A stretch of 64,000 bases of DNA from Pseudomonadota bacterium (GCA_013285445.1 CP053448.1:372001-436000), one strand, 5' to 3'. Numbered from the stretch's first letter, positions 1-8,631 are shown. Notes: generated by a model not told the origin, from the sequence alone. Made by a program: numbers and translations.

Positions 1-876
1 GCGCTCCAGCTTCTGGGCGAGGTCAATGCCGGGATCGCGCTGGCCTGGCATCGGGCTGCGCTGGCGGCGCATCTGGCTGACGGCCTGGGGCTGGCCCGGC
101 GGGCAGGTGAGACGGCCGTTGTCGTGACCGGCCACTATGGGCTGGGACGCTCGTCGCTGGCGCGCTGGCTGCTTGACCGGAAGCCGGAGCAGGACGACAC
201 GGCGCTGCTGAGCGACTGGCTGGATCGACACGCCCGCGATACCTTCGCGCTGGCTCCGGTTGACTGGCAGTGGCTGTTGTGGCCGGTGTGGACGACACAC
301 GGGCTGGTCTGGTGCCGACACGCCCGCGGTACGCTGACAGCCGAGCGGCAGCGGCCGCAGCACGGACTCGATGAACTGGTCTTGTGGCGGCTGCGCTTGC
401 CTGAGCCGGTCTCGGCCGAACCTGCGCAGGAAACGGCGCGCGCCATGTTCGGACGGGCGCTGAAAATGGAGGTGCTGGCCGCGCTCGCGATTGCCAGCGG
501 TGCGGTTCGCGGTGCCTGCCACTTGGCGCTGGATTATGCCGCCCGGCGCCGCCAGGGCGGAGTGCCGATCAATCACTACCCGGCCGTGCAGTCGCAGCTG
601 GCGATCATCGACTCGGCGCTGGTCCAGGCCGACGACGCACTCGGGGCGCTGGAACGGCCGCTTGATGCAATCGATCTCGGCCGGCTCCTGACGGTCAGAG
701 TGCGACTCGACGCATCGCTGCGCGAGGCGGCCAACGCAGCCATGCAAGTCCACGGCGGCATCGGCTACATGCGCGATATCGGCATCGAAAAGCGCCTGCG
801 TGAGGTCAATATGCTCTCGACGATCGCCGGCGGCGTTCGCGAGATTCCGTTGTTCATGGCGGAATGGAGGAGCTGA
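1..876 (+). CDS. Acyl-CoA dehydrogenase, 5' end outside the window
   Basis: The reading frame is open from base 1, so the gene begins upstream; 291 residues are visible. The C-terminal part carries the acyl-CoA dehydrogenase signature HGGIGYMRD near the end, followed by IAGGVREI, which occupies the place of the substrate-loop segment in this flavoprotein family. The family oxidises acyl-CoA to 2-enoyl-CoA and passes electrons to ETF. The next gene is another acyl-CoA dehydrogenase whose ATG overlaps this stop codon, so the two are translationally coupled and may work on the same substrate or as a heteromer. The chain specificity cannot be read from the sequence. The family call is firm; the exact substrate is unknown. 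Confidence 0.85.
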   Translation, partial: ALQLLGEVNAGIALAWHRAALAAHLADGLGLARRAGETAVVVTGHYGLGRSSLARWLLDRKPEQDDTALLSDWLDRHARDTFALAPVDWQWLLWPVWTTHGLVWCRHARGTLTAERQRPQHGLDELVLWRLRLPEPVSAEPAQETARAMFGRALKMEVLAALAIASGAVRGACHLALDYAARRRQGGVPINHYPAVQSQLAIIDSALVQADDALGALERPLDAIDLGRLLTVRVRLDASLREAANAAMQVHGGIGYMRDIGIEKRLREVNMLSTIAGGVREIPLFMAEWRS

Positions 877-2249
877 TGCGCGACCACCTGCATGGGCATT
901 TGCCCGACGATCATCCGCTGGCCCCGGCGGCCCGGCTGGCCGAATTCCGCTGGCCGGTGCGCGCGTTTGTCAACTACAGGCGAGACGATTTGTGGGCAGC
1001 GGATTGTCGGCGGTTGCCCCGACCGCTGGCCCGGCTGCGGCGCCGTGCTCGGGCGTTTGCCGAAACGCGTATCCGGCCGCTGTCCGCGGAGCTCGATCTC
1101 CTGGGGCACTGGTCGCCGCAGGAGCGCCCGCCGGCGATCGATCATTTGCTGGCCGAGGCCGGTCGCGCCGGCTGGCTGACTCACGTGCTGCCCAGGCCGG
1201 TCGGCAGCATGCCCTGGTCGGCAGTGCGCTACCCCCTGGTCTGGCAGGCCAGTCTGGTGATCGAGGAGTTTGCCCGTGCCTGCGGCGGTCTGATGCTACT
1301 GCTGTCGGCCCATCACCTCGGCGTCATGCCGCTGCTGCTGAGCGGCCAGCTCAAGGATCTGCGCCGGCACCTGTTGCCGATCTATCGCGGGTGCCGCCGC
1401 GGGGATTGGCGCCTGATGGCGTTCGCCATTACCGAGCCGGGTGCCGGTTCGGACGTCGAGGACGGACACGGCGCCGCCTCTGCCCGGCCGGGCCTGGTCG
1501 CGCGGCGGGTCGAAGGCGGCTGGCGACTGTGCGGCAGCAAATGCTATATCAGCGGCGGCGACCTGGCCGACCGCCTGACCGTGTTTGCCGCAATCGAAGG
1601 GCAGGGCCTGGATTCCTGGACCTGCTTCGTTGTTCCGGCCGACAGTGCCGGCTTTCGCGTGGCGCGGACCGAGCTGAAGATGGGCATGCGCGCCTCCGGC
1701 GCGGCCCAGCTCGAATTCGATGAGGTCTTCGTGCCCGACGACAACGTGGTTGGCGCAGTCGGACAGGGCTGGACGCTCAATCGCGCAGTGCTCAATGCCT
1801 CGCGTCTGCCGGTGGCGGCCATGGGCGTTGGTCTGGCGCGGGCCGCGACCGAATGCGCCATCGAGTTTGCGCGCTCCTATCACCTTGGTCCGCGTGCCCT
1901 GGTCGATTACCAGGACGTGCAGCTGGAGCTGGCCGAAATGGTGGCAGAAACGCGGGCTATGCGCAGCCTGCTCTGGCAGGAGGCACGCCATGCCCGCGCC
2001 CCGCGCCAGTTGCACAGCGCGCTGGTCAAGTTCCACGCCACCGATCGCGCCCAGCAGGTGGTCGAGCGTGCCATGGCCCTGCTTGGCGACCACGGCGGTC
2101 GACACGAGCTGACGATCGAGCGCATCTTTCGTGATATTCGGCTGACGCGCATTTTCGAGGGCACCAATGACATCAACCGACTGGCCCTGATCGAGGACTG
2201 GCAGCATGCGCTGCTCCCGACCGATCGGCCATCACACAGCGGGGTTTGA
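876..2249 (+). CDS. Acyl-CoA dehydrogenase, second of a coupled pair
   Basis: Encodes 457 residues. I chose the ATG at 876 over one at 864 because GGAGG at 866-870 sits at the right distance, and it overlaps the upstream stop (TGATG). Motifs in order are AITEPGAGSD (flavin/substrate region), GGSKCYISGG-like core sequence, the beta-domain KMGMRASGAAQLEFDEV, and the C-terminal RIFEGTNDINR containing the usual catalytic glutamate region. The N-terminus is longer than in short-chain enzymes. The role is probably fatty acyl-CoA or branched acyl-CoA oxidation. It lies 2 bases from the acetoacetate-decarboxylase-like gene, so all three form one transcription unit. The specificity is inference. Confidence 0.88.
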   Translation: MRDHLHGHLPDDHPLAPAARLAEFRWPVRAFVNYRRDDLWAADCRRLPRPLARLRRRARAFAETRIRPLSAELDLLGHWSPQERPPAIDHLLAEAGRAGWLTHVLPRPVGSMPWSAVRYPLVWQASLVIEEFARACGGLMLLLSAHHLGVMPLLLSGQLKDLRRHLLPIYRGCRRGDWRLMAFAITEPGAGSDVEDGHGAASARPGLVARRVEGGWRLCGSKCYISGGDLADRLTVFAAIEGQGLDSWTCFVVPADSAGFRVARTELKMGMRASGAAQLEFDEVFVPDDNVVGAVGQGWTLNRAVLNASRLPVAAMGVGLARAATECAIEFARSYHLGPRALVDYQDVQLELAEMVAETRAMRSLLWQEARHARAPRQLHSALVKFHATDRAQQVVERAMALLGDHGGRHELTIERIFRDIRLTRIFEGTNDINRLALIEDWQHALLPTDRPSHSGV

Positions 2250-2251
2250 TC

Positions 2252-3046
2252 ATGAACGATTGGCGGCACGACCCGTTTTTCATGCGGCCGCTCACGCGCC
2301 ACCAGACCAGCGCGGGACCCGTCGAGCTGCCGATTTGCTACTACGACAACTCCAACGTGGTGGCATTGTTCAAAGTACCCATGGCACCTGCTCGTGAGCT
2401 GGTGGCGCCGGCCGGCCTCGAGCCGGTCACCATATCGCGACGACGCGTACTGGTGGCCGTGGCGTTCTACGACTACCGGCAGGTGAGCATTGCCGCGTAC
2501 CGGGAAGCGGGCGTGGCCATTGCAGTTGTGCCGGCGGGCAGCAGGCCGCCGCGATGGCCGCTGATCGACCTCTATCACAGCCTGGATCGACGCATGCTGG
2601 GTTTCCACATCGTCGACCTGCCGGTCACCACCGACCAGGCCTGTGCCGCTGGAATCGAGCTCTGGGGGCTTCCGAAATTCGTCACGCCGATCGATTTTGC
2701 CATCGACGGTCGCCGGCTGCGGCTGGCCGTCAGCGCGCCAGACCAGATCGATGGGCCGGCCCTGGTCAGTCTCGAGGGACGTGCCGGGCCTGGTTCGCCG
2801 GCGCCGCAGATCGAGCCGCTGCTCTATTCACTTCTCGATGGACAGCTGCTGCGCACAGCGGTCAACACCCGTGGCGCAGGACGCATCGGCCTGCCGGGAT
2901 CGCTGCGCCTGCGCGTTTCCGACAGCACGCATCCCATGGCGGTGCGGTTGCGCCAGCTGGGGCTGGCCGGTGCTCGCCCCTGGATGGTGTTTCGCTCCCG
3001 GCGATTGCAGCTGCGCCTGAACGCCGGTGTGGCTCTGGACTACTGA
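2252..3046 (+). CDS. Acetoacetate decarboxylase-like protein
   Basis: 264 residues from the ATG at 2252; a TTG at 2246 is possible but less likely. The segment ELWGLPKFVTP places a lysine at residue 142 where acetoacetate decarboxylases carry the Schiff-base lysine, and the length fits the family. Members decarboxylate beta-keto acids, or in related enzymes perform aldol/dehydratase chemistry. The gene directly follows two acyl-CoA dehydrogenase genes, so a role at the end of an acyl or keto-acid degradation route is plausible. Its 3' end overlaps the stop of the convergent diguanylate cyclase gene by 7 bases. A true acetoacetate decarboxylase activity is not proven by one lysine. Confidence 0.75.
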   Translation: MNDWRHDPFFMRPLTRHQTSAGPVELPICYYDNSNVVALFKVPMAPARELVAPAGLEPVTISRRRVLVAVAFYDYRQVSIAAYREAGVAIAVVPAGSRPPRWPLIDLYHSLDRRMLGFHIVDLPVTTDQACAAGIELWGLPKFVTPIDFAIDGRRLRLAVSAPDQIDGPALVSLEGRAGPGSPAPQIEPLLYSLLDGQLLRTAVNTRGAGRIGLPGSLRLRVSDSTHPMAVRLRQLGLAGARPWMVFRSRRLQLRLNAGVALDY

Positions 3047-4170
3047 CCGGGCTGGCCGTGATGACCCGGCGTTCGGGCGATGCAAACCCGGTTGCGGCCC
3101 TGTGACTTGGCCTGATAGAGCGCTTCATCTGCCCGCTTGACCAGCTGCCGGTGGTCTGACTCACCGGCGTGGGCGGCCACGCCCAGGCTGATGGTCAGAT
3201 TGATGTTCGCCGCGCCGATTGGGAACGGCGTGGCGGCCACCGCCTGGCGAATCTTTTCGGCGACCGTCCCGGCCTGATCGGCGGTCGTGTCGGGCAGCAG
3301 AATCAGGAATTCCTCACCGCCCCAGCGCGCGGCAAGATCCTCCTGGCGCAGCGCGCCACGCAGTCGGCCGGCCAGGGTGCGCAGCACCCCATCGCCGACC
3401 TCGTGGCCCCACCGATCATTGACCTGCTTGAAGTGATCGATATCAGCCAGCAGGATCGACAGCGGGCGGCGGTGCCTGAGCGCGCGTGCGGTTTCGGCTG
3501 TCAGCTGTGGTTCGAGCAGGCGCCGGTTGCCCAGACCGGTCAGCGCGTCGGTGGTTGCGTGTTCATGCAGCTGGCGGTTGGCCTGGAAAGCCTGCAGCCG
3601 GGTGCGACAGAGCAGTTCGGCGGCCAGCAGCCCGACTGCCAGCATCATCAGCGAATCGAACAGGCGGGTGATCACGAACCACGGGTTTTCGCCGCTCAGG
3701 GTCAGCGCAAGGACTGCCCCAGAGGCCGGCAGCAAGTAGATGATCAGCAGCTCGCGGGCGCCGCTCAAAGCGATCAGCGACACGGCAAAGGTGCTCATGA
3801 TCAGGCCCTGAATCATCACCTCGACGTTGCCGTCTTCGGCACGCCAGTCAGCGACAAACAGCCCGAACATCATGGTCATGATCAGGATAGCTATCAGCCG
3901 CAGCAGCGCTGCAGCTCCATGCCCGTCCGACCGGATGTGGCACCAGGCCAGCGCAACAGCGGCAACCGCGAGCACCGGCGCTCGCCACAACGCGTGTTGC
4001 CACCATAGCCCGTTCATCCCGCCGAACACGAACAGCTCGGCGATCTGGTAGGCCGGCACCACCAGGATCACCAGGGCACTCGCCGAAATTGCCATGGTCC
4101 GCGCCAGTCGGCGAGCATGGGTGACCGGGTCCGGGTGCCAGTCCGGTGCAGGATTGGCTGATTGCGGCAT
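3040..4170 (-). CDS. Membrane-bound diguanylate cyclase (GGDEF)
   Basis: 376 residues if started at the ATG at 4170; an upstream ATG at 4233 would run through the terminal repeat of the adjacent palindromic element. The N-terminal half holds about six hydrophobic segments (residues 25-200) of a MASE-like sensor. It is followed by a GGDEF domain opening with DALTGLGNRR and containing GGEEF. The allosteric inhibitory site RxxD is present as RQED exactly five residues before GGEEF, so product inhibition by c-di-GMP is expected. The enzyme makes c-di-GMP from two GTP at the membrane. The signal it senses is unknown. It is transcribed divergently from ubiU across element A. Confidence 0.9.
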   Translation of the reverse strand: MPQSANPAPDWHPDPVTHARRLARTMAISASALVILVVPAYQIAELFVFGGMNGLWWQHALWRAPVLAVAAVALAWCHIRSDGHGAAALLRLIAILIMTMMFGLFVADWRAEDGNVEVMIQGLIMSTFAVSLIALSGARELLIIYLLPASGAVLALTLSGENPWFVITRLFDSLMMLAVGLLAAELLCRTRLQAFQANRQLHEHATTDALTGLGNRRLLEPQLTAETARALRHRRPLSILLADIDHFKQVNDRWGHEVGDGVLRTLAGRLRGALRQEDLAARWGGEEFLILLPDTTADQAGTVAEKIRQAVAATPFPIGAANINLTISLGVAAHAGESDHRQLVKRADEALYQAKSQGRNRVCIARTPGHHGQPGQ

Positions 4171-4215
4171 GGACAAGCACAGGCGCCAGATGGCGCTCTC
4201 GGGGCAGGCTCTTAG

Positions 4216-4489
4216 CCTAGTGTACCCCGTCACTCATCTTGTAACTTATAGAGCACCGTACAAGCCCGAGCGCAAGGCGGCGCTCGCCGGGAAGGGTGGT
4301 GCCCTTTGCAAGAGCGTCAACGCCGCGATCGGGCTTGTACGGCGCTCCCGGTCGGGCGAGTGCCTCAGGGGCCATCTGCGGCGTTGCGATTGCTTGACGT
4401 AGCCCCACTACGCCGGCGCAATCGCGCCTTGCATCTGGCCCCTGAGGCACTCGCTATAAGTCACAAGATGAGTGACGGGGTACACTAGG
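4216..4489. repeat. CTAG-ended palindromic element, family A
   Basis: A 274-bp unit bounded by 36-bp terminal inverted repeats (4216-4251 and 4454-4489, one mismatch) that contain CTAGTGTACC. Inside are two further hairpins. The first has arms GTACAAGCCCG at 4258-4268 and its complement at 4330-4340. The second has perfect 19-bp arms at 4356-4374 and 4436-4454. The whole can fold as a three-way junction. It lies between the divergent diguanylate cyclase and ubiU genes and has no coding sequence. Its loops share a module with families B and C (AAGGCG ... GCAACGCCG). Probably a non-autonomous mobile element. Confidence 0.85.
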
Positions 4490-4533
4490 TCATGGTGCAG
4501 GAGCAATCCTGCTGCCGGTCAATTTCAGAGCGA

Positions 4534-4547
4534 TTGATCCGAATCAT
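4534..4547 (+). promoter_or_regulatory. FNR-like box upstream of ubiUV
   Basis: TTGATCCGAATCAT matches the FNR/Anr consensus TTGAT-N4-ATCAA at all but the last fixed base. It lies about 90 bases before the ubiU ATG, in the AT-rich gap after element A. Anaerobic activation of ubiUV by FNR is known in Escherichia coli, so the match fits the gene. A second palindrome, TTGATCAA, at 4555-4562 lacks the spacer. The distance to a transcription start cannot be fixed from sequence. Confidence 0.65.
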
Positions 4548-4638
4548 TCATGTATTTGATCAACATGTATTGGGATGATCGGCGATAATGAAGGTTGCGC
4601 CCGGCGCAGCGAAATTGTCGAGTACAGGAACCGAAACC

Positions 4639-5634
4639 ATGAAGCTTGTCTGCCCGGCCGGCTCGCTGCCGGCCCTGACCGAAGCCGTCAACAACGGCGC
4701 CGATGCCGTCTACATCGGCTTTCGTGACGCCACCAACGCGCGCGCCTTTCCGGGCCTGAATTTCTCGGATCGTGACATCGACAAGGGCCTGGCCCACGCG
4801 CGCTCGCGCGGCTGCCAGGTCTATGTGGCGCTCAATACCTACCCGACCTCCGACAGGCTCGATCAGTGGTACTCGGCGGTCGATCGCGCGGCCGACCTCG
4901 GCGTCGACACCCTGATCATTGCCGAGATGGCGGTGCTCGACTACGCCGCGCGCAAGCATCCCCAAATCCGTCGTCACCTGTCGGTCCAGGGCTCGGCCAC
5001 GACCGCGGCGGCGCTGAAGTTCTACCACGAGCAGTTCGGCATCTCACGCGCCGTGCTGCCGCGCGTGCTGGCCATCCAGCAGGTCGAGGCCCTGGCCGAG
5101 AAGAGCCCGATCGAGCTCGAAGTGTTCGCCTTCGGCAGCTTGTGCATCATGGTCGAGGGCCGCTGTCAGCTCTCCAGCTACGTCACCGGCAAGTCGCCCA
5201 ATCTGGCCGGGGTGTGCTCGCCGGCCGAGTACGTGGCCTGGGACGAGACGCCCGAAGGCAAGACCGCGCGCCTCAATGGCGTGCTGATCGACCGCTTCGC
5301 CGACAACGAGCCAGCTGGCTACCCGGTGGTGTGCAAGGGCCGCTACCAGGTCGGTGACGAGACCTTCCACGCCCTGGAAGAGCCGACCAGCCTGAACACC
5401 CTGGAGCTGCTGCCCAGGCTCAGGGAAATCGGCATTTCCGCCGTCAAGATCGAGGGCCGCCAGCGCTCGCCGGCCTACGTCGGCACGGTCACGCGCATCT
5501 GGCGCGAGGCCATCGACCGGGTCGAGCGCGACCCGGACGCATTCACCACCGAGGCCGAGTGGCAGCGCGAGCTCACCCGCCTGTCGGAGGGCAGCCAGGT
5601 CACCCTCGGCCCGTACCAGAGAGCATGGCAATGA
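4639..5634 (+). CDS. ubiU: UbiU, U32-family subunit of anaerobic ubiquinone hydroxylation
   Basis: 331 residues from the ATG at 4639, which has AGGA nine bases upstream; this equals the length of the E. coli protein. The four 4Fe-4S ligands known in E. coli UbiU are at the same residues here: C169, C176, C193 and C232. The U32 signature region includes FAFGSLCIMVEGRC. UbiU forms a heterodimer with UbiV that performs oxygen-independent hydroxylation steps of ubiquinone synthesis, using prephenate as oxygen donor. The ubiV start overlaps this stop (ATGA). Expression is probably switched on without oxygen through the FNR-like box upstream. The partner ubiT is not in this window. Confidence 0.95.
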   Translation: MKLVCPAGSLPALTEAVNNGADAVYIGFRDATNARAFPGLNFSDRDIDKGLAHARSRGCQVYVALNTYPTSDRLDQWYSAVDRAADLGVDTLIIAEMAVLDYAARKHPQIRRHLSVQGSATTAAALKFYHEQFGISRAVLPRVLAIQQVEALAEKSPIELEVFAFGSLCIMVEGRCQLSSYVTGKSPNLAGVCSPAEYVAWDETPEGKTARLNGVLIDRFADNEPAGYPVVCKGRYQVGDETFHALEEPTSLNTLELLPRLREIGISAVKIEGRQRSPAYVGTVTRIWREAIDRVERDPDAFTTEAEWQRELTRLSEGSQVTLGPYQRAWQ

Positions 5635-6494
5635 AGTTATCCCTGGGCGCGTTGCAGTATTTCTGGCCGCGCGACAAGACGCTGGCCTTCTACGAATCGG
5701 CCGCAGGGCTCGATGTCGACATCATCTACCTGGGCGAGACGGTCTGCTCCAAGCGCCGCGAACTGCGGTTGCCCGACTGGATCGCGCTGGCCAGGGATCT
5801 CCAGTCAGCCGGTCACGAGGTGCTGCTTTCAACCCTGACCCTGATCGAGGCCGCCTCGGAGCTATCCACCTGCAAGCGCATCGTCGAAAACGGCGATTTC
5901 GCCATCGAGGCCGGTGATGTCTCGGCCGTCGAGCTGTGCCGTGAGCGTGGCCTGCCGTTCGCTACCGGCCCAGGTGTGAACATCTACAACCATCGTGCGC
6001 TTGCGATTCTGCAGCAGGCCGGTCTGTTCCGCATGACCGTGCCGGTCGAGTTGGGACGCGAGCATATCCGCAACCTGTGCAGCGCCGAAGACAACGCCCA
6101 GTCGGCGCGACCTGAAATCGAGCTGCTGGCCTACGGCCGCGTGCCCCTGGCCCATTCGGCGCGCTGCTTCACCGCCCGGGCGGTGGGGCGCGGCAAGGAT
6201 CAGTGCGGGTTCGAGTGCATCCACTACCCTTACGGCCAGCCGATTGCCACGCGCGAGGACCAGCCCTTCCTCAACATGAACGGCATCCAGACCCAGAGCG
6301 CGGCGGTGACCGACCTGAGCCCCTGGGTGGGCGAACTGTGTGAGGAGCCGGTCGATATTCTCAGAATCTACCCGCAGGAAGAGCCGGTTGAAGAGGTTGT
6401 GGCGCGCTTCCGCTCGGCCTTGGCCGGCGAGGATGTCGTTGCCGCAGCCGAATCGGTCAGCGGCTACTGGCAGGGTCGTGCCGGGGCCCACTAG
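5631..6494 (+). CDS. ubiV: UbiV, partner of UbiU
   Basis: 287 residues from the ATG at 5631, which overlaps the ubiU stop codon; an in-frame ATG at 5625 is an alternative. Cysteines at 39, 179, 192 and 196 correspond to the 4Fe-4S ligands C39, C180, C193 and C197 of E. coli UbiV, confirming the subunit rather than another U32 peptidase. It acts with UbiU in anaerobic ubiquinone hydroxylation. The TAG stop at 6492-6494 is the TAG of the terminal CTAG of element B1, so the element abuts the gene exactly at its end. The C-terminus otherwise looks complete. Confidence 0.95.
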   Translation: MKLSLGALQYFWPRDKTLAFYESAAGLDVDIIYLGETVCSKRRELRLPDWIALARDLQSAGHEVLLSTLTLIEAASELSTCKRIVENGDFAIEAGDVSAVELCRERGLPFATGPGVNIYNHRALAILQQAGLFRMTVPVELGREHIRNLCSAEDNAQSARPEIELLAYGRVPLAHSARCFTARAVGRGKDQCGFECIHYPYGQPIATREDQPFLNMNGIQTQSAAVTDLSPWVGELCEEPVDILRIYPQEEPVEEVVARFRSALAGEDVVAAAESVSGYWQGRAGAH

Positions 6495-6761
6495 TGGTCC
6501 TTCAACCTGATAATTTAGGGTTCAGTTGGTCTGTCAGCGTTCAGGGCAAGGCGCGGCTCGCAGTGAATGGCCATAGCCCTTTACAAGAGCCGGAACGCAG
6601 CCATGGACGCTGACAGGCCAACCCTTCGGGCGCTCCTGTAGCGCTCCGCTGCTGCGTTCCGCCGCTTGGCAAGGGCTACGGCCATTCCCTGCGCGGCGCG
6701 CCTTGCAGTGGAGCGCTACAGGAACGCTGAACCCTAAATTATCAGGTTGAAGGACCACTAG
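6491..6761. repeat. CTAG-ended palindromic element, family B copy 1
   Basis: A 271-bp unit with perfect 35-bp terminal inverted repeats starting CTAGTGGTCC (6491-6525 and 6727-6761). Internal hairpin 1 has arms at 6526-6540 and 6607-6621; hairpin 2 has 14-bp perfect arms at 6634-6647 and 6710-6723. The loops of the two hairpins are themselves inverted relatives of each other (GAATGGCC ... GGAACGCAGC), so each half is a diverged copy of one hairpin module. It sits between convergent ubiV and trmH, and both genes take their TAG stop from its CTAG ends. It is almost identical to the copy at 27418-27688. Confidence 0.9.
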
Positions 6762-7348
6762 CGGCGATTGAGTTCGCGTTGCAGCCAGTGCTCAACCAGG
6801 TTTTTCCATGGTTGTTCCGATAAAGAGCGGGGGTGGTACAGGCCGGCTTTCTGGCGCTGGCGCTGGGCTTCGAACAGGATCAGGGCAGCGGCGACCGAGA
6901 CATTGAGCGACCGGGACATGCCGTGCATTGGAATGATGATCTCGCCGTCACACTCGCCCAAAGCCTCGGTGCTGACGCCGAACTTTTCCGTGCCCAGTAT
7001 GATCGCAGTCGGGCGGGTGTAGTCCGGCTGACGGAAATCGACCGCGCGTTCCGACAGGTGTGCCGCATACAGCGTGAACCCGTCGGACTTGAGACGGCGC
7101 AGGCCCGTGACCGCATCACGATGGCGGTCGAGCTGCACCCAACGCTGTGCGCCCTGGGCGGTATGGTTGAGCGGCGGAATGCCTCCGGCTGGCGGCACCG
7201 CGTGCGCGGTCATGACGCCGACCGCGTCGCAGGTTCGCAGGATGGCGGCGACATTGTGCGCCTTGTGCACCTGCTCGAGAAAAACGGTCAGATCGGGCTG
7301 GCGCCGGGCGGCAGTGGCTTCGATTCGGGCTTTGCGTTCCGGCGTCAT
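6758..7348 (-). CDS. trmH: tRNA (guanosine-18-2'-O)-methyltransferase
   Basis: 196 residues from the ATG at 7348. The opening ARRQPDLTVFLEQVHKAHN is very close to E. coli TrmH. SPOUT motifs follow in order: NVAAILRTCDAVG, the ILGTEKFG loop and IPMHGMSRSLNVSVAAAL, which forms the trefoil-knot SAM site. The C-terminal extension is shorter than in E. coli (229 residues), but the catalytic domain is complete. The enzyme methylates the 2'-OH of G18 in the tRNA D-loop. Its TAG stop (complement of 6758-6760) comes from the right end of element B1. It is divergent from the TerB gene with a 38-base gap. Confidence 0.92.
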   Translation of the reverse strand: MTPERKARIEATAARRQPDLTVFLEQVHKAHNVAAILRTCDAVGVMTAHAVPPAGGIPPLNHTAQGAQRWVQLDRHRDAVTGLRRLKSDGFTLYAAHLSERAVDFRQPDYTRPTAIILGTEKFGVSTEALGECDGEIIIPMHGMSRSLNVSVAAALILFEAQRQRQKAGLYHPRSLSEQPWKNLVEHWLQRELNRR

Positions 7349-7386
7349 GCCATTATGGTAACCACTTTTGCACAACACGCCTCGTC

Positions 7387-7842
7387 ATGACCGACTGGTT
7401 CCGCCACCTGAAATCGATTGTCAACCGCCGCGATGAACCCGCTGCAGACCGCCAGGCGCTGGCGCGTGCCGCGGCGGTTGTTCTGCTTGACCTGGCTGCC
7501 GCTGATGACGATCAGGCGGGCGAGGAGCTGGAACTGGTGCACGCAGCCGTTCGCGATGCATTCGATCTGGAGGAGTCCGAACTGGCCGAACTGATCTCAC
7601 AGGCTGACGCGCTGCAGCGCCAGGCGGTATCGCTGCACGAGTTCACGCATGACCTGCGGACCGGGCTATCCGCGCCCGAGCGGGCCGAGCTGGTCGAGTG
7701 GCTGTGGCGGGTGGCCTATGCCGACGGTCGTATTGATCGCTACGAGGAGCACTTGATGCGGCGGCTGGCCGACCTATTGGGTGTGCCGCACGAGGAATTC
7801 ATCCGCCGCAAGCACCAGGCCGCTAGTGGGCCATGCGGCTAA
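7387..7842 (+). CDS. TerB-domain protein with a C-terminus altered by an element
   Basis: 151 residues from the ATG at 7387. The alpha-helical body, with the segment AYADGRIDRYEEHLMRRLAD, is typical of the TerB/tellurite-resistance fold, whose cellular role is generally unclear. The last residues (SGPCG) are encoded inside the left end of element C1, and translation stops at a TAA in its terminal repeat. Joining the two flanks at a single CTAG would give a protein ending AASR, with a TAA one codon past the junction codon. The insertion therefore changed only a few C-terminal residues. The start codon lies 38 bases from divergent trmH. Confidence 0.8.
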   Translation: MTDWFRHLKSIVNRRDEPAADRQALARAAAVVLLDLAAADDDQAGEELELVHAAVRDAFDLEESELAELISQADALQRQAVSLHEFTHDLRTGLSAPERAELVEWLWRVAYADGRIDRYEEHLMRRLADLLGVPHEEFIRRKHQAASGPCG

Positions 7843-8092
7843 TTAGGTAACGCTCAGAGCCGCTGTGCTGGTGCGAATCAAGGCGCGTTTCGCAGGGAAT
7901 GGTTGTTCCCTTTCCAAGAAACGCAACGCCGAGTCGCGCCAGCACAGCGGCTCCCGAAGGGCCGCCGCACAAGCGCCGTGGGCGGCGTTGCACTCGCTTG
8001 AATTGGCGACAGCCAGTCCTGCGCTCGCGCGCCTTGCCCACAACGCTTGTGCGACGGCTGAGTGTTACCTAATTAGCCGCATGGCCCACTAG
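7823..8092. repeat. CTAG-ended palindromic element, family C copy 1
   Basis: A 270-bp unit with 35-bp terminal inverted repeats starting CTAGTGGGCC (7823-7857 and 8058-8092, one mismatch). Two internal hairpin modules follow the same plan as families A and B. The loop sequence contains AAGGCGCG, GGGAATGG, CCCTTT and CAACGCCG, which are shared with the other families. It lies between the convergent TerB and DUF4426 genes. The DUF4426 gene ends on its right CTAG, and the TerB frame runs into its left end. Confidence 0.9.
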
Positions 8093-8550
8093 CCGGTAAA
8101 GAACTGCTGGCGAAAGGTGATTTCGCGCGCCGGCTGTTCGCTGCGCCCGGGTTTGACCTGAATGGAGAATGTCAGGGTTTCCTCGTCGTGAATGCGAAAC
8201 GTACCGATGTAGTAGATGGCGCCCTGGTCCTCGATTTCGCGCAGCGCGATGTCGCGGCGTTGTCCGGTCAGATTGATGGCGCTGGCCGTGACCGAGGCAT
8301 GGATCGGCTCGTCGAGCGCATCCGGGTGTTTTTCAAGCACGGCGATATTGAGTAACGCGCGGCTGCCCGAGCGCTGGATGCCGTAGGCTCGCGCGACTTC
8401 CGGCGGCAGCAGATTGGTATTGATGGCGTTGTAGTGCACCACCCAGTCACCGAATTCCTCGGATTGCTGGGCGAAGGCCGGACCGCCCAGCATCGCAAGC
8501 AGCAGCGCAGCGGTCGCGATCAATGACATTCGAACGTGTACATGGCGCAT
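8089..8550 (-). CDS. Exported DUF4426 family protein
   Basis: 153 residues; GGAGG precedes the ATG at 8550. Residues 1-27 form a signal peptide ending in AFA, so the mature protein is periplasmic. The rest resembles DUF4426 proteins, which in pseudomonads are often encoded close to yggT and metXW, as here next to yggT and proC. The function is unknown. The TAG stop is provided by the right terminal CTAG of element C1 (8089-8092), and the protein ends at a natural-looking position. An 81-base gap separates it from yggT, so it may be the last gene of the yggS-proC-yggT transcript. Confidence 0.75.
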   Translation of the reverse strand: MRHVHVRMSLIATAALLLAMLGGPAFAQQSEEFGDWVVHYNAINTNLLPPEVARAYGIQRSGSRALLNIAVLEKHPDALDEPIHASVTASAINLTGQRRDIALREIEDQGAIYYIGTFRIHDEETLTFSIQVKPGRSEQPAREITFRQQFFTG

Positions 8551-8631
8551 GGCGTTTTCCTCCAGGTGAGTCCGCCTGGATTCGATGCTACTCCCCTTGC
8601 GCCGGTATCGACAACTGCGGGTTGTGCGTAA

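Noticed and set aside
4216..4489. Palindromic element as a pair of transcription terminators
   Set aside because: There are no T-runs, the same 270-bp unit recurs elsewhere, and copies lie between divergent as well as convergent genes.
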